Numbered from the stretch's first letter, positions 52,189 through 60,173 are shown. The stretch is 64,000 bases of DNA from Candidatus Desulfovibrio gallistercoris (GCA_019118745.1 DWYJ01000017.1:1-64000); one strand, 5' to 3'. Translations and numbers: made by a program. Notes: generated from the letters alone by a model not told the origin.

Positions 52189-52274
52189 ACGCAATGCACC
52201 AATATACCTGTGACAGGGCCACAAGTCAAAGCTTTTCCGGCAGAGGAACCGGCTCCATACGACGGGTGCGGGGC

Positions 52275-52397
52275 TAGAGCATTTTGCCTTTGAAAAACAA
52301 AATGCGAGGCGGCGGTGCAGCGCCGTCCGGCCCAAATCAAGTGGAAAAACCGCGTTTTTCCGCGAAGCGCCAAGCGTTCCAAGCGGAAAATGCGCTA
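52275..52397 (+). repeat. dispersed intergenic repeat, complete MITE-like copy
   Basis: The element opens with TAGAGCATTTTGCC and closes with GGAAAATGCGCTA, forming near-perfect inverted ends about 123 bases apart. An internal hairpin (GCATTTTG/CAAAATGC) lies at its left end. The right 90 bases align with 13585-13698. It separates truB from the HprK-PqqD gene. Confidence 0.78.
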
Positions 52398-52412
52398 TTC
52401 GACGGGGGCCGT

Positions 52413-53786
52413 TCAGGACGTCTCCACCTGTTCGAGGAAACCGGCTGCGCAAAGGCGCTGCCGCAGAGCCGTCACGTCCCGGCGGATACGGGGAAGGCCC
52501 GCCTGGGGGAAGGCTTCGGCCAGCAGGGCGGCCAGTTCCGCATCGCTGCCCGGTTCCTCCCAGAGCTGCCAGAGCGCGCACCCCATACCGTTGAGCCGGA
52601 AGACGCGGCCGTCCCGTCCGGCGGCCTCCTCGTCCCGCGCCAGGAAGCCCCCGGCGGCATCCTGCCGGAAGATGACGCCGGGACGCTGCCGCCAGGCGGC
52701 GGGAAGGGCGTCGGGGGGTCGGCGCACGCCGCGAGCGTGACGGCGGCGAAACGCCCGTGGTGGCCGTACGCCCTCACGCGGCGGGCAAGGCGCGGCAAGG
52801 TCGTCTGTCACAGCCGGGACGACGGGCTGGGGCTGCGGCAGGCCGGGGGAGAAGGCGGCGGCCTGCCAGCCGTCCAGCAGGGCGGCGGCCTCGTCCAGCG
52901 TTCGGTAGCGCAGCACGCGGCAGGGGACGCGCTGGAGCAGGTCGCAGGCCGTGCGCAGGGCAAGGCCGGCCCGGCCGTCCCGCAACAGGAAGCGCAGCAG
53001 CAGATCCCGCATGTCGTCCTGCCGGGCTTGCGGCAACAGGCCGCAGGCGGCGGCCGGATCTTCCTGTCTGTCCAGGATGACGACGGCATCCACCGGCAGG
53101 AGCGTCCCCCACGGCAGCATGGGCAGGCGTGCGGGATCGCAGCAAAGATAGTAGTCGTCGCCGCAGGCGGCGTAGGGCGAGGACGGGCCCCGCAGGGGGG
53201 CGAGGCTCTCGCACTCCGGCAGCGGGAGCCGCAGGCGGGGGGCAAAACCGTAGGAGAAAAGCTCTCCCGCCGGACTCAGCGCCAGCATGTCGTCCCCAAG
53301 GCCCTGCCAGCCGTCCAGCAGCAGACGGGCCATGAGCGCGCTTTTACCTGCCTTGTGCGTGCCGCAGAAGAGGACGGTGCGCCCGTCGCGGACGGCTGCG
53401 GCGGCATGGATGCCCATTTGGCTGGTATGCTGCGTCTCGTAGACGGCGACGAGCTCCACGGCGAGCGTGCAGGCCAGACAGGTCAGGCTCGGTTCAAGGC
53501 TGTAGCCCGGCCGCAACCGGGCTACGGCATCCTGCGGATGGAACGGCGTGAAATCCGTGGCTTCCGGGCTTGCCCCGTGCAGCCGGAAAGCTCCGCCCGC
53601 CAGCGGCTCCACCAGGAAGCTGGGGGACGTTCCCGTCGCAATGGCCGGGATGTGGTGCGGCCAGCAGCCCAGCACCCGGCGGAGCGCGCGCAGGAGCGCG
53701 TCCGTCCCCTCAGCCGCGCCGGGCAGCAGGCGTACGGGCCCCGGTATCCCCCGGAAGCAGATATCCCGGCTGGTTGCTGTCGGCAT
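52413..53786 (-). CDS. HPr-kinase-like domain fused to a PqqD-like peptide-binding domain
   Basis: A 457-residue fusion. The first part resembles HprK-related kinases: GIHAAAAVRDGRTVLFCG leads into the Walker A loop GTHKAGKS (residues 142-149), followed by GLGDDMLAL (Asp165/166) in the Walker B-like position. After a linker, residues about 365-457 form a PqqD-like domain (FRLNGMGCALWQLWEEPGSD, then IRRDVTALRQRLCAAGFLEQ), the fold that binds RiPP leader peptides. HprK homologues phosphorylate serines on HPr and on some lasso-peptide precursors. It follows two Tat-leader proteins by 18 bases; its own ribosome site is weak. I infer it binds and phosphorylates those partners. Confidence 0.82.
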   Translation of the reverse strand: MPTATSRDICFRGIPGPVRLLPGAAEGTDALLRALRRVLGCWPHHIPAIATGTSPSFLVEPLAGGAFRLHGASPEATDFTPFHPQDAVARLRPGYSLEPSLTCLACTLAVELVAVYETQHTSQMGIHAAAAVRDGRTVLFCGTHKAGKSALMARLLLDGWQGLGDDMLALSPAGELFSYGFAPRLRLPLPECESLAPLRGPSSPYAACGDDYYLCCDPARLPMLPWGTLLPVDAVVILDRQEDPAAACGLLPQARQDDMRDLLLRFLLRDGRAGLALRTACDLLQRVPCRVLRYRTLDEAAALLDGWQAAAFSPGLPQPQPVVPAVTDDLAAPCPPREGVRPPRAFRRRHARGVRRPPDALPAAWRQRPGVIFRQDAAGGFLARDEEAAGRDGRVFRLNGMGCALWQLWEEPGSDAELAALLAEAFPQAGLPRIRRDVTALRQRLCAAGFLEQVETS

Positions 53787-53804
53787 GCGTGGTCTGACCG
53801 TCGG

Positions 53805-54149
53805 TTAATTGGGACGGAAGCCGCCGCCGTGCGAGGGCGCGGTGCCGCCACGATAGCCTCCGGCTCCACCGGTGGGCCCCTGGTAGCCGCTGGGCGCGGG
53901 GCCGCTCTGGTAGCCGCCGCCGGGATGCCCGTAATAGCTGTGCCGGGACCGCGGGCTGCGATAGGTGCGGCGGGAGCGAGGGCTGCGGTAGGTATGATAG
54001 GAATGGGCCTGGGCCTCGTCCAGCCCCAATAGGGTGGGGGCGGTGTAGGCCATGCCGGCGGCCACAAGGCCAAGCAGGAAGCGGCGGCGGCTGCTGCCGG
54101 CGGCCGGTTGCCGAGTTGCGGTGTTGTCGCGTTGTTGCTGTTGGGACAT
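53805..54149 (-). CDS. small Tat-leader protein, Tyr/Ser/Gly-rich (candidate modified peptide)
   Basis: A 114-residue protein starting MSQQQQRDNTATRQ. A twin-arginine leader (SSRRRFLLGLVAAGMAY, then TAPTLLGLDEAQA) ends in an AxA cleavage site. The mature part holds two tandem YRSPRSR repeats, then SYYGHPGG and a Gly/Pro/Tyr-rich tail (GYQGPTGGAGGYRGG). Mature size is about 60 residues. I know no matching domain. The leader is nearly identical to that of the protein at 54320-54769 although the bodies differ, which is the pattern of precursor peptides sharing one modification enzyme. GGAG precedes the ATG at 54149; the HprK-PqqD gene follows. Confidence 0.72.
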   Translation of the reverse strand: MSQQQQRDNTATRQPAAGSSRRRFLLGLVAAGMAYTAPTLLGLDEAQAHSYHTYRSPRSRRTYRSPRSRHSYYGHPGGGYQSGPAPSGYQGPTGGAGGYRGGTAPSHGGGFRPN

Positions 54150-54277
54150 GGGCTGACTCCCTGTGCGGCAGCGGCCGGCGCATGCCTCCATGCGCGCTCC
54201 GCTGGTATGGTGTTGAGGACAGCGTTGTGTATACCGCGGGCGGCGTCAGAAAAGCGTCAGCCCGCACGGCGGGCGTT

Positions 54278-54307
54278 CGGGCGGCAGGCCAGGGAGCCTG
54301 CCGCCCG
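54278..54307. terminator. strong hairpin between the two Tat-leader genes
   Basis: CGGGCGGCAGGC at 54278-54289 pairs with GCCTGCCGCCCG at 54296-54307. A second stem (GCCCGC/GCGGGC) lies at about 54260-54274. No long T-run follows on the minus strand. It may attenuate transcription, so that the first protein is made in excess over the second and the kinase. Confidence 0.5.
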
Positions 54308-54319
54308 GTTTCATGTCAG

Positions 54320-54769
54320 CTACGTGTCGCGGCGCGGGCCGTCCGGCCTTCTGTGATCGCGGTCAAGGCCTTCGAAACGCTTTACGTTCTCGCCTGGCCT
54401 GCCGTCACGGCGGGAAGGCCGCGTCCTGTAGCGGTCACGCGGTTCCGGCCTGCCCGGATGGGGCCCGCCGGGCCGTCTGCTGGGCCGTGTCCGTCCGGGA
54501 CGGGTGCGGCCGGGCCGGGTACGGTCGGGACGACGACGGCTGGGGCGCGTGCGTCTGGTCCGGCGGCGGTTGCTGGGCCGGGTCCGCCGGGTGCGACGCC
54601 TGTTGGAATGCCTCTTCCACGGTTCGGCCTCGGCCTCATCCAGCCCCAGCAGGGTGGGGGTGACGTAGGCCAGACCGGCGGCCACGAGGCCCAGCAGGAA
54701 ACGGCGCCGGTCAGATGGCGTCCGTTCCGGTTCATCGACAGTGTTCTGCACTCGTTCATGCTCGTTCAT
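54320..54769 (-). CDS. small Tat-leader protein, Arg/Pro repeat body (candidate modified peptide)
   Basis: A 149-residue protein starting MNEHERVQNTVDEPERTPSD. The twin-arginine leader (DRRRFLLGLVAAGLAY, then VTPTLLGLDEAEA) ends in an AxA site. The mature part is extremely basic and repetitive: RRTRRTRPSNRRRTRRTRPS, RTRPGRTRPGRTRPSRRPGG, then RYRTRPSRRDGRPG. No known domain is visible. The leader matches the 53805-54149 protein in about 22 of 27 positions. A very good ribosome site (AGGAGGGAATC) precedes the ATG. The gene follows nrnA by 50 bases. It could also be a nucleic-acid- or envelope-binding basic protein. Confidence 0.7.
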   Translation of the reverse strand: MNEHERVQNTVDEPERTPSDRRRFLLGLVAAGLAYVTPTLLGLDEAEAEPWKRHSNRRRTRRTRPSNRRRTRRTRPSRRRPDRTRPGRTRPGRTRPSRRPGGPHPGRPEPRDRYRTRPSRRDGRPGENVKRFEGLDRDHRRPDGPRRDT

Positions 54770-54819
54770 GATTCCCTCCTGTCATGGAGCATTGCTGAGC
54801 TTTCCTGTCAGCCATGCTG

Positions 54820-55818
54820 TCAAAGGACGGCAGCGACAGCCCTGGTCAGCGTTTCGGCCGCCTGCGCGGCCTCCATGCGCAGGGTGCCTCCTGCCGCGTT
54901 CCGGTGTCCGCCGCCTCCCAATGCGGCGGCGGCAGCCCGTACATCCGTTTCGCCGAAGGAGCGCAAGCTGAATTTGTGGATGCCCGGCGCGTCCTCGCGC
55001 AGCAGGGCGGCCGCCCGCACGCCGGCAAGGCGGCGCATCTGTTCCACAAAGCCTTCCAGGTCTTCCTTGGTTGCTCCACAGCTCTGTAAATCATCCAACT
55101 GAACGGCACAAAAGGCAAGCGTTCCGTCGGTCAAAAGTTGTATGCGCTGCATGAGCCGGGCCCAGAGGCGCATCTTCCCCATGCTCCAGCAGTTTTCCAA
55201 CTGTTGCCGCAACAGGGGGATGTCGCAGCCGTTCTCGACCAGGTGAGCCGCCAGATGCAGGACCGCCGCGCTGGTGTTGCCGTGAGCGAAACCGCCCGTA
55301 TCCGTGATGAGGCCCAGGGCCAGGGCCTGACCGAGCCTGCCCTCCAGCGGCAGGCCGGCGCTGATGGCCACATAGGCCACGAGCTGCGCCGTGGCGGCGG
55401 CCTGCGGTTCGATCCAGTTGGCCAGGCTGCCCATGCCGTCGCTGCCCAGGTGATGGTCGATGTTGCAGGTGGTCAGGCCGGGCAGGGCCTTTTCCAGCTC
55501 GTCGCCGAGCCGGTGCGGTTCGCCGCAGTCCAGCAGCACCGCGGCGGCGGGGCGGAAGGGCAGGCGCTGCAGACTGTCGTGCACGCAGCCGGGCAAGGGG
55601 AGGAAGCCGAGGTAGGGCGGCACGCCGCTTTTGCTGTAGAGCACGCATTCCTTGCCCAGACCTTGCAGCAGGCAGCCCGTGGCCGCCACGGAGCCGAGCG
55701 CGTCCCCGTCCGGATTGACATGCCCGGCGATGATGACGCGGTCCAGCCCGCGCAGGGCGTCGGCCATGCGCGCGGCCGGGGCGCGCCAGGCGTCGGGGAT
55801 AAGCTCAGTCGGCTGCAT
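54820..55818 (-). CDS. nrnA: NrnA-like DHH phosphoesterase (oligoribonuclease/pAp phosphatase)
   Basis: A 332-residue DHH-DHHA1 protein. Motif I is AGHVNPDGDALGS (from residue 31), motif II AVLLDCGEPHRL, motif III NIDHHLGSD (DHH at 121-123), and the DHHA1 end GGGGHRNAAGG near 306. These enzymes degrade nanoRNAs and 3'-phosphoadenosine 5'-phosphate with Mn2+. It overlaps the DUF503 gene by 14 bases, so the pair is coupled. In related genomes such a gene sits beside truB; here a three-gene module separates them. Confidence 0.93.
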   Translation of the reverse strand: MQPTELIPDAWRAPAARMADALRGLDRVIIAGHVNPDGDALGSVAATGCLLQGLGKECVLYSKSGVPPYLGFLPLPGCVHDSLQRLPFRPAAAVLLDCGEPHRLGDELEKALPGLTTCNIDHHLGSDGMGSLANWIEPQAAATAQLVAYVAISAGLPLEGRLGQALALGLITDTGGFAHGNTSAAVLHLAAHLVENGCDIPLLRQQLENCWSMGKMRLWARLMQRIQLLTDGTLAFCAVQLDDLQSCGATKEDLEGFVEQMRRLAGVRAAALLREDAPGIHKFSLRSFGETDVRAAAAALGGGGHRNAAGGTLRMEAAQAAETLTRAVAAVL

Positions 55819-56104
55819 AGATCTCCACCTCGCTCTCGATCATTTCTTCCGGGCAGACGGCCTCCATCATCAGGGCGCATTTGTCCATGCGGCTGCGCAG
55901 ATGGCTCTCGCTGTTGGACAGGGACACCACGGCCAGCCGCAGGCGGGTGAGGCTGTCCTCCGTACCGGCCTCGGCCACGGCCACATTGAAGCGGTTGCGC
56001 ACCTTTTGCTTGAGGCTGTTGGCCACGCGGCGCTTGGCCTTGAGATTGTCGTTGCCGTGCAGGGCGAATTCCACCGTCAGCACGGCCATGAACATCATTG
56101 ACAT
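55805..56104 (-). CDS. DUF503 domain protein
   Basis: A 99-residue protein starting MSMMFMAVLTVEFALHGNDN, with LKAKRRVANSLKQKVRNRFN and VAVAEAGTEDSLTRLRLAVV as DUF503 signatures. The family is small, cytoplasmic, ferredoxin-like and of unknown function, and is usually encoded beside infB and rbfA. Neither infB nor rbfA is next to it here; the next gene upstream is the divergent XRE regulator. The start at 56104 has GAGAGG upstream, and a longer frame to 56245 has none. It overlaps nrnA by 14 bases. Confidence 0.88.
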   Translation of the reverse strand: MSMMFMAVLTVEFALHGNDNLKAKRRVANSLKQKVRNRFNVAVAEAGTEDSLTRLRLAVVSLSNSESHLRSRMDKCALMMEAVCPEEMIESEVEIYAAD

Positions 56105-56217
56105 TTTGCCTCTCTTTTGCGTATCTGCCGCGACTATGCCCAAATGCCTCCGTTCCCGCAAGGGGAGCGGGCGCGGAAGAGGGCATGCGTCCCGGCGGCA
56201 TCCGCTCCGTGTGCGGC

Positions 56218-56246
56218 TTGACACTGCTGTTGAATTTGAATACACG
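56218..56246 (+). promoter_or_regulatory. possible promoter of the XRE-cupin gene
   Basis: A perfect TTGACA at 56218-56223 is followed after 17 bases by TACACG, a weak -10. The AT-rich stretch to 56275 and the position about 75 bases before the gene support it. Confidence 0.4.
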
Positions 56247-56319
56247 TAAAATGCTCGGAATAATGTTTTTTCTCAGGGAAAAGAACCGTCCCCGCCGGGT
56301 CTGGTGAAGGAAGCGCGAT

Positions 56320-56850
56320 ATGGATTTTGGAAGCAGTTTGCGGAAGCACAGAAAGGAAAGAAAGTTGACGCTGGCTGCACTGGGCAAGCTGACCGGCCTG
56401 TCCATCTCCTATCTCAGCAAACTGGAGAACGGCGTCTCCACGCCTTCGCTGGCGAATATGCAGAAGCTGTGCGAAGCCCTGCAGATCTCCATGATCGATC
56501 TGCTGGATGAACGCTTTCCCAGCGGCGAGAAGATCCTGGCCCGCTATAACGAGCAGCCGAACATTTTTTCCACCGAGTCCGGCGTGCTGTACAATACCCT
56601 GTTCGACAAGTCCCCCAAGGCCAAGATCGTCAGCATGATCATCGACGAGGACAATTTTCAGGAAGAGATGTCCTGGGGCCATCACTACGATGAATTCGGC
56701 ATCGTGGTGGAGGGGGCCATGAATCTGGTCATTGGCGAGGATTCTTACGCCATGACGCCGGGAGACGTCATCTTCATCAAGGCGCACACCATCCACAAGT
56801 ACCGCAAGACCGCTCCGGGACGCTGCGTCTCTTTCTGGATATACGTGTGA
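56320..56850 (+). CDS. XRE-family transcription regulator with cupin domain
   Basis: A 176-residue regulator. Residues 5-62 form an XRE helix-turn-helix (LRKHRKERKLTLAALGKLTG, LSISYLSKLENGVSTPSLAN). Residues 80-176 form a cupin ligand-binding domain (WGHHYDEFGIVVEGAMNLVI, YAMTPGDVIFIKAHTIHKYR) with His/Glu residues typical of metal or small-ligand sites. Such proteins often control amino-acid or small-metabolite genes. It faces the sdaA-MFS operon, from which it is separated by a bidirectional terminator, and is a good candidate to bind the palindromes upstream of sdaA. GAAGGAAG lies upstream of the ATG. Confidence 0.92.
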   Translation: MDFGSSLRKHRKERKLTLAALGKLTGLSISYLSKLENGVSTPSLANMQKLCEALQISMIDLLDERFPSGEKILARYNEQPNIFSTESGVLYNTLFDKSPKAKIVSMIIDEDNFQEEMSWGHHYDEFGIVVEGAMNLVIGEDSYAMTPGDVIFIKAHTIHKYRKTAPGRCVSFWIYV

Positions 56851-56907
56851 GGCGCTGCGGCGCAGCACGTCTTTTCTCCGCCGGCTTCCGTACCCGGCAG
56901 GAGTGAG

Positions 56908-56943
56908 AAAAGCCCCTTGCGGCAGTTGCCGCAGGGGGCTTTT
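56908..56943. terminator. bidirectional terminator
   Basis: AAAAGCCCCTTGCGGCA at 56908-56924 pairs with TGCCGCAGGGGGCTTTT at 56927-56943, with A- and T-runs on opposite sides. It ends both the XRE gene and the convergent MFS gene. Confidence 0.92.
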
Positions 56944-56997
56944 CGTGAGGAGGAGAGGGGCGGCAGACGCTGAAGGTCTGCCGCTCCCCGGCTGGTG

Positions 56998-58293
56998 TCA
57001 GGCGTTGGGGGTGAGGAACTTCTTGTTGGTCTCCGGGGCGAACATCTGGCAGATGAGCCCACCTGCCACCAGGGCCGCGATGCAGCCGGCCAGGGCGGCA
57101 TTGGTGCCCCAGGCGTCAAGCACGATGGGGAGCAGGAAGGTCGCCCCCGCCGCGCCTATGCGGCTGCAGGCGATGGTGAAGCCGATGCCGCAGCCCCGGA
57201 TCTCCGTGGGGAAGAGTTCGGGCGGGTAGGCGTATTCCAGCACCGATGCCGCGGCGATGGTGAAGCTGAAGACGGAGATCAGTAGGGTGATGGCCATCGC
57301 CGAGGACGTGGGCACGAAAATGATGGCCAGCAGCGCCAGCGCGCAGAGGTAGAACGTCGAGATCAGGAAGCCCCGGCGGGAGACCTTGTCCACGATCCAG
57401 GTGCCGAACATGACCCCGGCAAAGAGGAAGACGTTGAAGACGATGCCCGAGGTATAGGGGTCTTCCATGTTGAAGTTCTTGAAAATGATGGGCAGGAAGA
57501 TGCTGAGCGAAAAGTAGGGGATGACCTGGAAGGCGTAGAAGGAACCGGAAACGAGGCTTCTGGTGCGCCAGCGGGGACTGAAGAGATCCTGCCAGCCGAG
57601 TTGCGTGGTCTGCTGCGGCAGGGGCGGGATGCAGTAGCCTTCGCCGAGGTGCGTGCGGATGACCTGTTGCGCGTCCGCCTCACGATTCTTGCCCATGAGC
57701 CAGATGGGGGATTCCGGGGTGCCGTAGCGCACGAAGAGCGAGATGAAGGACGGCACCGCGCAGCTCAGCAGGATCCAGCGCCAGCCGGCCTCTTGCAGGA
57801 AGTAGCCCGTGATGTAGGCGCTGACGTAGCCTGCGGCCCAAATGGCCTGCATGAAGCCCAGCGCCCTGGCCCGCTGCTTGAGCGGCGTCCATTCGCTGAC
57901 CAGAGTGACGCCCACGGCGTAATCCGCGCCGATGGCCAGCCCCAGCAGCAGTCGCAGAGCCAGCAGCTGGCCCGCGCTGCTGACGAAGTACTGCAGGATG
58001 GAGACGGCGGCAAAGATCAGCATGGTATACTGATAGATGGCCTGACGTCCGAAGCGGTCGACGATGGGGCCGGCAAAGAGACTGCCGAACATGAGGCCGA
58101 ACAGGGATGCCGCGCCGATGAGGCCCAGCGTCCAGGATGTCAGACCCAGTTCTGTGGTGGCCAGGCTGAGGGCGATGCCGATGGAGCCGAGCATGAAGCC
58201 ATCGCTGTACTGACCGAACACCCCGCCCAGCAAGACCTTCCAGTGGAGCCTGCCAAAAGGCGCTTCTTCATAACTGACGGAAACTGTGGACAT
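56998..58293 (-). CDS. MFS transporter (metabolite:H+ symporter-like)
   Basis: A 431-residue permease with about twelve helices. Loop 2-3 holds GPIVDRFGRQAIY and helix 4-5 has LRLLLGLAIGADYAVGVTLV and SEWTPLKQRARALG. The second half has a matching DKVSRRGF loop and YAYPPELFPTEIRGCGIGFT, which place it in the sugar/aromatic-acid-transporter side of the superfamily. It starts 13 bases after sdaA with AGGAGG at the ATG, so the two are co-transcribed. Transport of serine or a related acid is a reasonable guess from context only. A longer frame upstream is sdaA read in another frame. Confidence 0.88.
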   Translation of the reverse strand: MSTVSVSYEEAPFGRLHWKVLLGGVFGQYSDGFMLGSIGIALSLATTELGLTSWTLGLIGAASLFGLMFGSLFAGPIVDRFGRQAIYQYTMLIFAAVSILQYFVSSAGQLLALRLLLGLAIGADYAVGVTLVSEWTPLKQRARALGFMQAIWAAGYVSAYITGYFLQEAGWRWILLSCAVPSFISLFVRYGTPESPIWLMGKNREADAQQVIRTHLGEGYCIPPLPQQTTQLGWQDLFSPRWRTRSLVSGSFYAFQVIPYFSLSIFLPIIFKNFNMEDPYTSGIVFNVFLFAGVMFGTWIVDKVSRRGFLISTFYLCALALLAIIFVPTSSAMAITLLISVFSFTIAAASVLEYAYPPELFPTEIRGCGIGFTIACSRIGAAGATFLLPIVLDAWGTNAALAGCIAALVAGGLICQMFAPETNKKFLTPNA

Positions 58294-58306
58294 GGAGCGA
58301 CCTCCT

Positions 58307-59887
58307 TTATCTGGTTTGCTGTCGTTTTGCCTGAAGATCCGTTTCGATCTGCCGTGCCTTTGCCGTGAGGCAGAGGCCGCCGAGGCCGGTGCAGCGCAGC
58401 TCGCGGGGCAGCATGGTCCCCACCGAGTACATGGCCTGAATGGTCTGATCCAGGGGGATGACCGCATCAAAACCGGCATGCGCCATATTGGCGGCGATGA
58501 AGGAATTGCCCACGGCAGTGGAGTTTCGATTGATGCAGGGGATGTCGACGCAGCCCGCCACGGGGTCGCAGACGAGCCCCAGCATGTTTTGCAGGGCCAG
58601 TGAGGCCCCCTGCAGGGCCGTGCGGACATCGCTGCCCAGATAATGCGAGACGATGGCGGCCCCCATGCAGCTTGCCGCGCCGATCTCCGCCTGGCAGGCC
58701 GCCACTTCGGCCGCGAACGTGGCCTGGCTGGCAATGAAGACGCCCACAAGGCCGGCGCAGAGCAGCGCTTTTGCGGCTTCCTGCTCGTCTGTCTCGCCAA
58801 GGCCCGTGAGGCCGAAGAGGATACCGGGGATGACTCCGCAGGAACCGGCGGTCGGGGCGGCCACCACACGGCCCATGGCGCTGTTGTTCTCCATGACGGC
58901 AGTGGCGTAGATGATGCCGCGCCCGATATGCCCCATGTCCGTCATGCTCCCGGCGCGGGCATGCAGCTTGGCCGCGCTGGGCGTGATGAAGCCTGCGCTT
59001 TCCAGCCCCTCGCCCAGACCGGCGGTGATGGCCTCCCGCATGATCCTCACAAGGCGCGCCGCATAGGCCAGCACTTCTTCTTCCGTCCAGCCGCTGCGGG
59101 CGCATTCGTAGCGTACGGCCGCCTGCCAAAGCGGCATGGGCGAAGTTTCCAGAAAGTGCTGCAGTTCCTCCGCCGTACGGAAGGGCGTCCTGTCCTCCGG
59201 CTGGGCCGTCACCGGCAGGATGGCCGGCACGTGCATGAAGTTGATGCCCTGCTCCCGGCTGGCAGCCGCAAGGCATTGCATCAGCTCTGCGGACGGACTC
59301 TGCGTGAGGCCGATATGCAGCAGCTCGCCGTCTCGCGTCCGGCTGAGGACATGCTCAAGCCCCGCCAGCAGCGGCGTCAGCGCGTCCAGACGTCCGGCCT
59401 CGCCGTCGGGCGCAAGGAAAAGGAGCTCGTGGGCGTCGCCGGCGCAGTTCAGGGCGTGGCCGTTGAGCGAACGGACGGCGAACATGCCGCCGCCCACGGA
59501 CCACGAGCTGACGGAAAGCCTTCTGCCGCTGGCCGCGTCGGCGAGTTCGACGACGCTCAGGTTGGGATGATCGAGCGGCATGTCCACGATCTCGATGGAC
59601 AGCGTGATGCCTTTTTCCTTCAGGCGGACAAGGGAGTGGCGGAAGTCGGGATCAGTGACCTCCATACCGAGCAGGCCGGCGACCAGGGCGATGTCCGATT
59701 TTTGCCCCTTATAGACGCCCGCATAGGAGCCCTTTTGCGGAAAAAGGATGCGAACGGCGGAGAACTGCGGCATCAGATGATGGATAAAGTAGCCGATCCT
59801 CCACGGGCCTGCCGTGTGCGAACTGGACGGCCCCGTCATGATGGGCCCCAGAACGTCGTTGAAAATGCTCACTGCCGGGGATTGCAT
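58307..59887 (-). CDS. L-serine dehydratase (L-serine ammonia-lyase), single-chain
   Basis: A 526-residue iron-sulfur serine dehydratase that turns L-serine into pyruvate and ammonia. The beta domain is N-terminal (LGPIMTGPSSSHTAGPWRIG, GSYAGVYKGQKSDIALVAGL) and the alpha domain C-terminal (VVAAPTAGSCGVIPGILFGL, CDPVAGCVDIPCINRNS), with cysteines for the [4Fe-4S] cluster. The start at 59887 has GAGGTC upstream; a longer frame reads through the AT-rich operator region and is not supported. It leads the sdaA-MFS operon and is probably controlled through the GGAAAATTTTCC sites upstream. Confidence 0.93.
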   Translation of the reverse strand: MQSPAVSIFNDVLGPIMTGPSSSHTAGPWRIGYFIHHLMPQFSAVRILFPQKGSYAGVYKGQKSDIALVAGLLGMEVTDPDFRHSLVRLKEKGITLSIEIVDMPLDHPNLSVVELADAASGRRLSVSSWSVGGGMFAVRSLNGHALNCAGDAHELLFLAPDGEAGRLDALTPLLAGLEHVLSRTRDGELLHIGLTQSPSAELMQCLAAASREQGINFMHVPAILPVTAQPEDRTPFRTAEELQHFLETSPMPLWQAAVRYECARSGWTEEEVLAYAARLVRIMREAITAGLGEGLESAGFITPSAAKLHARAGSMTDMGHIGRGIIYATAVMENNSAMGRVVAAPTAGSCGVIPGILFGLTGLGETDEQEAAKALLCAGLVGVFIASQATFAAEVAACQAEIGAASCMGAAIVSHYLGSDVRTALQGASLALQNMLGLVCDPVAGCVDIPCINRNSTAVGNSFIAANMAHAGFDAVIPLDQTIQAMYSVGTMLPRELRCTGLGGLCLTAKARQIETDLQAKRQQTR

Positions 59888-59909
59888 GTTGACCTCATAT
59901 TTTTTTATT

Positions 59910-60034
59910 GGAAAATTTTTCTCGATTTTTTTCTCAAAATTTGTCTTAACTGGCTTTTTGGAGGGAAAATTTTCCAATGAGATACTTTTTCTTGTTACTA
60001 TGGAGAATTTTCCTATGAGTCAATAAAATTTTCC
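59910..60034 (-). promoter_or_regulatory. sdaA promoter with four palindromic operator sites
   Basis: A 170-base AT-rich island holds four related sites: GGAAAATTTTTC (59910-59921), the perfect palindrome GGAAAATTTTCC (59964-59975), GGAGAATTTTCC (60002-60013) and ATAAAATTTTCC (60023-60034). On the minus strand TTGACT (60023-60018) and TAGTAA (60000-59995) are 17 bases apart and form a plausible promoter. The third site lies entirely inside its spacer, a classic repressor position. The adjacent XRE-cupin protein is the likely ligand-sensing regulator. Confidence 0.72.
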
Positions 60035-60173
60035 AAATGAAGGAAAAAACTAGGGGGTTTTGTCGCTCCCAAAGGCAAAAACTTCAGAGGTCAGCACAGG
60101 ACTTGCCGACAGAAACTCATTGGAAGCACAGGATTTTTTCTGAAATGAGAGATCGTACGGTTGGACGCGCAAG

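Noticed and set aside
59888..59977. Thirty extra N-terminal residues on the serine dehydratase
   Set aside because: The extension is encoded by the AT-rich operator region and lacks a ribosome site; the ATG at 59887 has one and fits family length.
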